NCBI GenBank assembly: GCA_016788945.1
Contig: JAEUSA010000248.1
Coordinates: 1-10,850, forward strand
Length of the DNA stretch: 10,850 nucleotides
Direction of reading: 5' to 3'
Source of the DNA: Leptospiraceae bacterium
Lineage (GTDB): Bacteria > Spirochaetota > Leptospiria > Turneriellales > Turneriellaceae
Shown here in pieces: positions 1 to 5,929 of the stretch. The notes under the pieces are model-generated. The model was not told the origin of the DNA. It saw only the letters and a list, made by a program, of their open reading frames with translations, and did no database searches. Each line of letters starts with the position of its first letter. Positions within the stretch are counted from its first letter, which is position 1. The position numbers and the translations under genes were made by a program.

Positions 1-1767
1 TTTGCCGCAGAGGTAGAGGTTGAGTGACGATGATAGATCCGCCGGGGCGGCAGGCACGGCATGCGCCGCTTTTTCAAGAAGGCCAACCACGCCCATCGAC
101 GGTGTCGGCAGCACCGGCCCCTCATCAGATTCATTATAGAATGAGACGTTGCCGCTCACAATAGGCACTTTGAACTCGCGGCAGGCATCGGACATGCCCG
201 TCACCGCCTGCGCAAAGAACCAATAGTTCTCAGGAATGTACGGGTTCGCAAAGTTGAGGCAGTTGGTGAGCCCAATCGGCACGGCACCGGTCGCGGCGAT
301 ATTGCGCACCGCTTCGGCTACCGTATGCTGCGCGCCTTTGTAGGGATCTATCGCAATGTAGTAGCCGTTGCCGTCGATGGTGACGGCCAGAGCTGAATCA
401 GAATGCGGCACGCGCACAACGCAGCCGTTCTGCCCGGGGCCAATGACGCGCTTGAGGCCGATATCGGTGTCGTACTGCCGGTAGATTGGTTGGCGCGAGC
501 AGAGATTCGGGTGTGCGAGCAGCTTCGCGAAGAGTCTTGTTACCGCAGGTGCGTCGCCCTTTTGTAGCATCTTGTCGAGCTGGTCAAGATCGGGAGCACC
601 CTGCTTCGTGGCGACGGGTTTCTGCTCCCTTTCGTAGCGCGGCGCTTTCTTGGAAAGAATGTCTGCGGGCACATCGGCAAAACATTCGCCGTTCATGAAG
701 ATCTGCAGGTTTCTGCCCTCTGTAGTCTGGCCAATCACCGCGGCGTCGAGTTCCCATTTGTCGAAGACTGCTTTGACGTTTTCCCATGCTGACGGCTCGA
801 TTACCATCAACATGCGCTCCTGACTTTCTGAGAGCATAAATTCAAACGGCACCATGCCTGTCTCACGCGCGGGAACTTTTTCGAGATCGAGGCGAACCCC
901 GACATTACCCGAAGCGGCCATTTCTGACGAAGAACTCACGAGGCCCGCAGCACCCATGTCTTGTATAGCGAGCACGAGCTTCTTCTGAATGCATTCGATC
1001 GTCGCTTCCATGACAAGCTTTTCCAAAAACGGATCGCCCACCTGTACGGCGCTGCGCTCTTCTTCAGACTCTTTACTCAGGTTCTTCGAAGCAAAACTTG
1101 CACCGTGAATACCGTCGCGGCCGGTTTTTGCACCGACGTACACCACCCACTTGCCCGGCCCGGGAATTTTCGCGGTCGCCATCTTGTCGATGTCCGCGAC
1201 GCCCACGGTCATCGCATTCACTAATGGATTGCGCGTGTAACTTTCGTGAAAAAAGATCTCTCCACCTGTGTTGGCGATGCCGAGACTGTTGCCATAGTCG
1301 CCGATACCTTTGACGACGCGGCGCAAAAGGTACTTCGTTCGCGCATCTTTTGAAGGATGTCCAAATCTGAGTGAATTTAGCGTCGCAATCGGACGTGCGC
1401 CCATGGTAAAAACGTCGCGCATAATGCCGCCGACACCGGTCGCCGCGCCCTGGTAAGGCTCAACCGCTGAGGGATGATTATGAGACTCAACCTTAAAAAC
1501 GACCGCCTGCTTGTCATTGATTTTCAGTGAACCCGCATTCTCTTCGCCGGGTTTCGCTAAGAGTCGGTCTGATTCAGAATAGAGCTTCTTGAGCAGCAAG
1601 ATGGAGTTTTTATACGAGCAGTGCTCTGACCACATGCCCGAAAACATCGCGAGCTCGGTAAATGACGGCTTGCGGCCAAGGTGGCTGACAATCATATCGA
1701 ACTCGCCGTCCTTCAGGCCGAGCTTTTTCGCCTCGTCGGCGTTACCTTCGCGGTCTACGATCTGCAT
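1..1767 (-). CDS. purL: Phosphoribosylformylglycinamidine synthase II (PurL), 3' end outside window
   Basis: PurL is the ATP-dependent synthetase that converts FGAR to FGAM in cytoplasmic purine synthesis, with ammonia from PurQ and help from PurS. The minus-strand frame is open for 589 codons from the ATG at 1767 to the window edge. Family signatures appear in order: SGMWSEHCSYKNS (about 43-55, with the conserved His49), KVESHNHPSAVEPYQGAATG (92-111, the nucleotide/Mg region), DMGAAGLVSSSSEMA in the middle, and LTNCLNFANP then GNVSFYNES towards the right. This is the short bacterial form (usually about 740 residues), so roughly 150 C-terminal residues are missing here. ATG 1767 is preferred over TTG 1776 and TTG 1800, which are in frame after the stop at 1803-1801; no strong Shine-Dalgarno site is visible for any of them. 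It is transcribed divergently from the lipoprotein gene. No frameshift was seen. Confidence 0.96.
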   Translation of the reverse strand, partial: MQIVDREGNADEAKKLGLKDGEFDMIVSHLGRKPSFTELAMFSGMWSEHCSYKNSILLLKKLYSESDRLLAKPGEENAGSLKINDKQAVVFKVESHNHPSAVEPYQGAATGVGGIMRDVFTMGARPIATLNSLRFGHPSKDARTKYLLRRVVKGIGDYGNSLGIANTGGEIFFHESYTRNPLVNAMTVGVADIDKMATAKIPGPGKWVVYVGAKTGRDGIHGASFASKNLSKESEEERSAVQVGDPFLEKLVMEATIECIQKKLVLAIQDMGAAGLVSSSSEMAASGNVGVRLDLEKVPARETGMVPFEFMLSESQERMLMVIEPSAWENVKAVFDKWELDAAVIGQTTEGRNLQIFMNGECFADVPADILSKKAPRYEREQKPVATKQGAPDLDQLDKMLQKGDAPAVTRLFAKLLAHPNLCSRQPIYRQYDTDIGLKRVIGPGQNGCVVRVPHSDSALAVTIDGNGYYIAIDPYKGAQHTVAEAVRNIAATGAVPIGLTNCLNFANPYIPENYWFFAQAVTGMSDACREFKVPIVSGNVSFYNESDEGPVLPTPSMGVVGLLEKAAHAVPAAPADLSSSLNLYLCGK

Positions 1768-1804
1768 ATGTCTCAACCGCAGATCAGGACAGCGCGACAA
1801 TTAA

Positions 1805-1839
1805 TTGCGAAGTTGTGCGCCGCGCACCGCTTCGCGCAA
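1805..1839 (-). promoter_or_regulatory. GC-rich hairpin in the purL 5' leader
   Basis: An imperfect inverted repeat lies about 40-70 bases upstream of the purL start. GCGAAG (1807-1812) pairs with CTTCGC (1830-1835), and inside it GTGC (1815-1818) pairs with GCAC (1824-1827). On the purL strand it is preceded by a run of seven T and followed by AATTAATTG, so it is not a standard intrinsic terminator for either direction. It could be an mRNA leader structure or a protein-binding palindrome. I do not recognise it as a purine riboswitch. The structure is seen directly; any function is inference. Confidence 0.4.
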
Positions 1840-1901
1840 AAAAACTGACCCTATTTCCAAGCGCAAACGTCTAACTATTGTTGTAAAATCCGCCTTTCGG
1901 C

Positions 1902-1930
1902 TTGACCCGTGATGGCAGCCATGCAATCAT
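1902..1930 (+). promoter_or_regulatory. Candidate sigma-70 promoter for the lipoprotein gene
   Basis: TTGACC (1902-1907, five of six against TTGACA) is followed after 17 bases by AATCAT (1925-1930, four of six against TATAAT). This would start the transcript about 55 bases before the lipoprotein ATG. A short inverted repeat, ATGCA/TGCAT (1921-1925 and 1930-1934), overlaps the -10 element and could be an operator. The -35 is convincing and the -10 is weak, so this is a tentative call. Confidence 0.35.
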
Positions 1931-1993
1931 GCATAAAGCTCAAAAGGGCGGCCCGGACGCGAAAGCGAGGGTAACAAAACAACAGGAGAAAAT

Positions 1994-2473
1994 ATGAAGA
2001 AAGTAGCATTTTCAGCGCTTTTTGCGGTCGCATTTCTCGCAATGAATTGCGGTGGCGGTGACAAAGGTCTGACCAACATCAATCAGGGCGAAGGCTCAGT
2101 AACCGAACTCGAAGAAGGTTTCATGGGCGAAGATAAGCTGATCGTCAAAGGCGACGGCGTGTCTAAAGAAGGCGTAAAAACACGTCTGCAAAAAGAAGCA
2201 ACTGCTAAACTTGCAGCTCGTATGGACGCGGAATCAAAAGTGATTTCTATCTGCCGCGGTGCAAACATACAGGCAGCATCAACAGTAACCGATGCACAGC
2301 TCGCAGGTTCAGCCATTGGCAAAGACCTCGCAGGCCGCATGAAAGGCGCCAAAGTTAAGAAGTCAAACTGTCTTCCTGACGGCGAACTGATCGGCTGCAA
2401 AGTGATCATGGAAATCGAAAAGAAAGGCATCAAGAAAGATTGCGAACTCGCCATGGGCGATCTCGCGAAATAA
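1994..2473 (+). CDS. Small secreted lipoprotein, LipL21-like
   Basis: A 159-residue protein with a lipoprotein signal peptide: KK at 2-3, a hydrophobic core at 4-17, and a cleavage site LAMN|C at Cys19. Asn at -1 is unusual for enterobacterial lipoboxes but fits the relaxed spirochetal pattern. The mature part starts with a Gly/acidic linker, then an Ala/Lys-rich region (60-85), then CRGANIQAAS (87-96), and ends in alternating beta-like stretches. Four further cysteines (87, 126, 135, 150) could form two disulfides. From memory, CRxAxxQxAS and the later MKG...C...C.V pattern resemble the Leptospira outer-membrane lipoprotein LipL21 and, more loosely, LPP20-type domains; this is inference. AGGAG (1984-1988) sits 5 bases before the ATG, and a strong terminator follows, so it is probably a well-expressed single-gene unit. 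Function is unknown. Confidence 0.88.
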   Translation: MKKVAFSALFAVAFLAMNCGGGDKGLTNINQGEGSVTELEEGFMGEDKLIVKGDGVSKEGVKTRLQKEATAKLAARMDAESKVISICRGANIQAASTVTDAQLAGSAIGKDLAGRMKGAKVKKSNCLPDGELIGCKVIMEIEKKGIKKDCELAMGDLAK

Positions 2474-2492
2474 CAGGAAGTTATCGGCTCTG

Positions 2493-2548
2493 CCGCCGCC
2501 ATGGATGGCGTCCATGCGGCGGAGCGAAGTAATCTTTTCGAATACTTC
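2493..2548 (+). other. Two tandem hairpins in the lipoprotein 3' untranslated region
   Basis: The first hairpin pairs CCGCCG (2493-2498) with CGGCGG (2517-2522) and CATGGA (2500-2505) with TCCATG (2511-2516), with a single bulged C2499 and a 5-base loop. The second pairs GAAGTA (2526-2531) with TACTTC (2543-2548) around an 11-base loop and is followed by only four T. Neither has a proper U-tract. They may protect the 3' end of the lipoprotein mRNA or form part of a 3'-derived small RNA; that is inference. Confidence 0.5.
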
Positions 2549-2556
2549 TTTTCGCG

Positions 2557-2580
2557 AAGGCGGCCTTGGCCGCCTTTTTT
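2557..2580 (+). terminator. Rho-independent terminator after the lipoprotein gene
   Basis: GGCGGC (2559-2564) pairs perfectly with GCCGCC (2569-2574) around a CTTG loop. The stem can be extended by AA/TT, and it is followed directly by six T (2575-2580). It lies 84 bases past the lipoprotein stop and 17 bases before the end of the convergent argS gene. On the minus strand no T-run follows the stem, so it should act mainly on the plus-strand transcript. Confidence 0.85.
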
Positions 2581-2596
2581 ATGCGCTGAGCAGCAG

Positions 2597-4333
2597 TTAG
2601 TCTTCGTCCCTATGCATTTCGCGCGGCGCGCTGATACCTAACAGTTCGAGCCCCGTTTCCAGCACTTGGGTAGTCAAATTGCACAATGATAACAATACCT
2701 GTGCGTGCGAGGGGTTTTCCTGCAGCAGGTCTTTAATCCGGTTGCCCTTACCATGATAAAAGGAAGTGAACAATGTGGCCGTCTGATAAAGATATTCGGG
2801 CAGGCGCTGAATCTCGTAATTTCGTGCAATGTCCTGTAGCAGTTCGGGAAACCGCATCAACCAATAGAAGAGCGCCGCACGTTCGGCATGACCAGCAACC
2901 GCCGTGGCGAGTTCGCCCGTCGCAAACCCTTGGGGTGGCTGACCGCATTCGCGGAAAATGGAATGAATACGCGCATTCGCATATTGCACATAATATACCG
3001 GATTCTTCTTCGATTGGTCGAGCGCCAGAGTTAGATCGAAATCGAGATGCGTGCTGAGGCCGCGCGTGACGAAAAAGTAACGGCAGACATCAACGGGTAT
3101 TTTCTCGATCAAATCGCGCATCGTCTGAAACTTGCCGAGGCGCTTCGACATGACCACCGGCTGGCCGTTTTCAAGCAAATTCACCTGCTGCGCGATAATA
3201 ACTTTGAAAGACTCGCCGGCGTGTTCGCCGAAACCGAGAGCCTTGAGCGCTCCAGACAGGCGGGCGATGTAGCCATGATGGTCGGGGCCCCAGATGTCGA
3301 TGATGGTCTGAAATCCGCGGGCGACCTTGTCGGCATGGTAGGCGATATCGGCCAGCAGGTAGGTCGGCCGGCCATCAGAACGCACGACGACGCGGTCTTT
3401 ATCGTCGCCATATTCGGTGCTGACAAATAGCTGCGCACCGTCTTCACTGCGCAATTTGCCGCGCCGCTTGAGCTCCTCGGCGATGCCCAGTACCCTGCCC
3501 TGCTCGTGCAGGGTCGCCTCGGAAAAGAAGGCGTCGAATTCGGTGCGAAAGTTTTTTAGATCAGTCTGTTGATCATGAAGAATACTGCGGATACCCAACG
3601 GCGCAAAATACTTAGCTGCATCGGCAATCCATTGGTCGCGATTGAGCGACGCTGCCTTACCGGCATCGAGAGTAATCTCCGTCGAAATTTTTCCGTCTGC
3701 AATCAGGCGATCGAGATAAAGAACAATGTACTCACCCTGATAACAATCTTCGGGTAAATCTATGGCAGTAAATTTTTGTAGATACCGGTAAGCAAATGAC
3801 AACCCTAACTTTTCTACCTGATTGCCGTAATCGTTCACGTAATATTCGCGGTGCACACTGTGGCCGGCCGCGCGCAGCACACGCGTGATACTGTCACCGA
3901 CTGAAGCCGCACGTGCCGAAACGATGTTCATCGGCCCCGTCGGGTTCGCCGAAACATACTCAAAAATAACTTTTTCGCCCGCAGTTTCTTTACGGCAGTT
4001 TTCAAGCCATTTGCCGACACTGTCAAAAGTAACCGTGGCTGCGATCTGCGCGGGGTTTAGCGTAAAGTTAATGAAGCCAGCTCCGGCTATTTCGACTTTT
4101 TCGAAGGCGCTGACATCGATTGCGGCAATGAGTTTTTCTGCAATCGCGCGCGGGTTCTGTTTTAATACTTTTGCGAGCTCCATCGCTGCCGGGGTCGCGT
4201 AATGTCCGAACTTCAAATCTGGCGTATAATCAATGCGCGGCTGAAAATCTGCCGGCAAATCACTACCCCCGGCACGCGCCACCTGCCCGGCCGCCGCAGC
4301 GACCATCGACCGTAAAAAAGTGCGCAGAGTCAT
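2597..4333 (-). CDS. argS: Arginyl-tRNA synthetase (class I)
   Basis: ArgRS attaches arginine to tRNA(Arg) in the cytoplasm. I use ATG 4333 (578 residues), because its N-terminus lines up with other ArgRS. The frame extends upstream to a TTG at 4393, which would add 20 residues and overlap the hydrolase gene by 17 bases. Neither start has a well-spaced Shine-Dalgarno site. Domains in order: N-terminal tRNA D-loop domain (FGHYATPAA, AGAGFINFTLNP); catalytic domain with FEYVSANPTGP, YYVNDYGNQ, STEYGDDKDRVVVR, GRPTYLLADIAYH and IWGPDHHGYIARL; then VVMSKRLGKFQTM (KMSKS region); then the anticodon-binding domain (YVQYANARIHSIF) and a C-terminus ELLGISAPREM plus a short acidic tail. Oddities: the HIGH box is NIVS (136-139) and the first Lys of KMSK is Val394, while Lys397 remains. 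It is probably co-transcribed with the upstream hydrolase gene. Confidence 0.96.
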   Translation of the reverse strand: MTLRTFLRSMVAAAAGQVARAGGSDLPADFQPRIDYTPDLKFGHYATPAAMELAKVLKQNPRAIAEKLIAAIDVSAFEKVEIAGAGFINFTLNPAQIAATVTFDSVGKWLENCRKETAGEKVIFEYVSANPTGPMNIVSARAASVGDSITRVLRAAGHSVHREYYVNDYGNQVEKLGLSFAYRYLQKFTAIDLPEDCYQGEYIVLYLDRLIADGKISTEITLDAGKAASLNRDQWIADAAKYFAPLGIRSILHDQQTDLKNFRTEFDAFFSEATLHEQGRVLGIAEELKRRGKLRSEDGAQLFVSTEYGDDKDRVVVRSDGRPTYLLADIAYHADKVARGFQTIIDIWGPDHHGYIARLSGALKALGFGEHAGESFKVIIAQQVNLLENGQPVVMSKRLGKFQTMRDLIEKIPVDVCRYFFVTRGLSTHLDFDLTLALDQSKKNPVYYVQYANARIHSIFRECGQPPQGFATGELATAVAGHAERAALFYWLMRFPELLQDIARNYEIQRLPEYLYQTATLFTSFYHGKGNRIKDLLQENPSHAQVLLSLCNLTTQVLETGLELLGISAPREMHRDED

Positions 4334-4376
4334 CGCTGGCCGGGTACAGAAAGGCAGTTCAGCAAACCAGAAACCA

Positions 4377-5231
4377 TCACAGGCTGAACTCAAACCCCTC
4401 GGGAATCATATGCGCCTGCGGAAACAAAGCCTGCGCATCGTTTTCCATTTGAAAAAGTGTTTTGTCCGTATGCAGCGGGTCATGATGAATCATGTGCAGG
4501 CTCTGCACTTTGCCGCGCTTGCAGATTTCAATGCCGCTTTCATAGGTACTGTGGCCCCAACCGACTTTACCCGCATTGTACTCGGCCGTTGTATATTGGC
4601 AATCGTACGCAAGCACATCTGCCCCCTGACTGAAATGCGCCAGCCGGTCGAGCATGTCTTCGTTATGTTCTACGTCGGTCGAAAAGACGAATGATTTGCC
4701 TTCGGCAGTAAAGCGGAATGCCAGCGTTGAATTCGGATGGTGCAACGCGAAACATTCGACATCCACCTCGCCGAGGCGAATTTTCTGGCCGGCGGCAATT
4801 TCATGAAACTTTTTATTCGACGACATGTACTTGGTGCCCACCGGGAAAAAGATGAAATGCTGCTGCATCTTGAGCGCACGCTCGATCGACCACACCTCTG
4901 CTTCACCGTCGAGACCCGGCACCGTCTTGGTTTCGCCGAAGATATCAAGTTCAACGTTCGGCAAAAATGCGGGGATAAAAAACGGAAAACCCTGAATGTG
5001 ATCCCAATGTGTGTGCGTGAACAGCATGTTGATGCGCCCGCCGGTTTTCGGCAAATCGGTGCGCATCAGGTCGAGCCCGAGAATACGAATGCCGGTGCCG
5101 GCATCGATCACAATCTTGGTATCTTTGTGCTGCACATAGCAGCAGGTCGTATTGCCGCCAAAACCGGCAAATTCGCCGCCACTGACGGGCAAAGACCCCC
5201 GTACGCCATAATATTTTATTTTCAGTGACAC
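4377..5231 (-). CDS. Metallo-beta-lactamase-fold metal-dependent hydrolase (PhnP/cyclic phosphodiesterase-like)
   Basis: A 284-residue cytoplasmic protein of the MBL superfamily with the full metal-binding set: THTHWDHIQG (His73, His75, Asp77, His78), HHPN (164-167), STDVEHN (Asp186), a further Asp210 and His227 in GWGHST, and HH at 249-250. The N-terminal GVRGSLP and GFGGNTTC (about 9-30) are typical of the branch that groups with PhnP and cyclic-phosphate phosphodiesterases, sometimes fused to response regulators. The substrate cannot be read from sequence; a phosphodiester is the likeliest guess. The start is GTG 5231, the only canonical start between the upstream in-frame stop (5282-5280) and the GVRGS motif; no Shine-Dalgarno site precedes it. 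argS follows 43 bases downstream on the same strand. Confidence 0.9.
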   Translation of the reverse strand: MSLKIKYYGVRGSLPVSGGEFAGFGGNTTCCYVQHKDTKIVIDAGTGIRILGLDLMRTDLPKTGGRINMLFTHTHWDHIQGFPFFIPAFLPNVELDIFGETKTVPGLDGEAEVWSIERALKMQQHFIFFPVGTKYMSSNKKFHEIAAGQKIRLGEVDVECFALHHPNSTLAFRFTAEGKSFVFSTDVEHNEDMLDRLAHFSQGADVLAYDCQYTTAEYNAGKVGWGHSTYESGIEICKRGKVQSLHMIHHDPLHTDKTLFQMENDAQALFPQAHMIPEGFEFSL

Positions 5232-5239
5232 GCTTGTTC

Positions 5240-5269
5240 TAATATCGTTCGGCAGGGAGGCGAACTCAA
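5240..5269 (-). promoter_or_regulatory. Weak candidate promoter for the hydrolase-argS pair
   Basis: Read on the minus strand, TTGAGT (5269-5264) and TATTAG (5245-5240) are separated by 18 bases, each with four of six consensus bases. Transcription would start at about 5233, almost on the GTG start codon at 5231, giving a leaderless or near-leaderless mRNA. That fits the absence of a Shine-Dalgarno site there. It overlaps the aat ribosome-binding site on the other strand. Tentative. Confidence 0.25.
5254..5260 (+). promoter_or_regulatory. Strong ribosome-binding site that decides the aat start
   Basis: AGGGAGG (5254-5260) is a near-perfect Shine-Dalgarno sequence. It is 9 bases before a CTG in the aat frame (5270) and about 80 bases before the first in-frame ATG (5342), so it supports initiation at CTG 5270 rather than at the ATG. 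Confidence 0.6.
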
Positions 5270-5929
5270 CTGAGCCAGATCAGAAATGCCACTACTGATG
5301 TAAAACGCTTCACGACCCGCTATGCGTTCCCGCCGACCAGCATGCTCGGCGAAGGCATGTACCTCGGCGCCGGCGCGGATCTCGAAAGCGACACGCTACT
5401 CTATGCCTACAGCCATGGCTTTTTTCCCTGGTATGAAGAAGAGCCGATTCTCTGGTGCTCACCGCCCCGCCGCATGGTATTTCGCGCCGGAGAAATGCAT
5501 ATGAGCCGCAGTATGAAAAAAGTACTCAAACGCTCGGAGCACCGGCTCGCCAAAGACCGCGCTTTCCGCAAAGTGATTCGCATGTGCGCCCGCGTGCGGC
5601 TCGAAACCTGGATTACCCCCGATATGGAAAGGGCGTACACCCGACTGCATGAACTCGGCTGGGCGCACTCATGGGAGACTTATGCCGGCGCGCGACTCAT
5701 CGGCGGCCTTTACGGTGTCGTCATTAACCGCGCTGCTTTTTTGGAATCCACCTTTCATCTGAAAGACAATGCCGGCAAAGAAGCCTTCGTCTACATGTAC
5801 AATGACCTCGTCGATTCGGGTGTCGAGTTATTCGATTTTCAGGTGCACTCAGAAATCGCCGAATCGTTCGGCGCATATGAAATCGGCCGTGCAGACTACG
5901 AAGCGGCGCTCGAGCAGGCGCTCGCCTGA
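5270..5929 (+). CDS. aat: Leucyl/phenylalanyl-tRNA-protein transferase
   Basis: Aat transfers Leu or Phe from aminoacyl-tRNA to proteins with N-terminal Arg or Lys, creating degrons read by ClpS/ClpAP. Family motifs in order: HGFFPWYEEEPILWCSPPRR, HMSRSMKK, ETWITPDMERAYTRLHELGW followed by AHSWE, GGLYGV, ESTFHLKDNAGKEA (usually ESMF...ASK), and a C-terminal FGAYEIGRADYEAAL. Start choice: the first ATG (5342) would cut off the conserved RYAFPP segment just upstream. The frame is open from 5243 with no ATG, GTG or TTG before 5342, but CTG 5270 lies 9 bases after AGGGAGG, giving 219 residues (E. coli Aat is 234). The non-canonical start is inference; the family assignment is secure. The stop TGA overlaps the recC ATG (TGATG). 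Confidence 0.93.
   Translation: MSQIRNATTDVKRFTTRYAFPPTSMLGEGMYLGAGADLESDTLLYAYSHGFFPWYEEEPILWCSPPRRMVFRAGEMHMSRSMKKVLKRSEHRLAKDRAFRKVIRMCARVRLETWITPDMERAYTRLHELGWAHSWETYAGARLIGGLYGVVINRAAFLESTFHLKDNAGKEAFVYMYNDLVDSGVELFDFQVHSEIAESFGAYEIGRADYEAALEQALA

Noticed and set aside
1768..1993. tRNA, riboswitch or small protein gene in the purL-lipoprotein gap
   Set aside because: No cloverleaf, no known riboswitch core and no short frame with a ribosome-binding site was found; only the leader hairpin and a candidate promoter.
2083..2502. A 139-codon open frame on the minus strand across the lipoprotein gene
   Set aside because: It is antisense to a gene with a clear signal peptide, ribosome-binding site and terminator; its own translation has low-complexity Ser/Ala composition and no recognisable motif.
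4334..4393. Upstream TTG start for argS (20 extra residues)
   Set aside because: The extension is not similar to ArgRS N-termini, overlaps the hydrolase gene, and its purine-rich GAGGGG is only 1 base from the TTG. ATG 4333 aligns with family starts, though the choice is not certain.
4737..5228. A 163-codon plus-strand frame opposite the hydrolase gene
   Set aside because: It is the antisense shadow of the MBL motifs; no independent evidence supports it.
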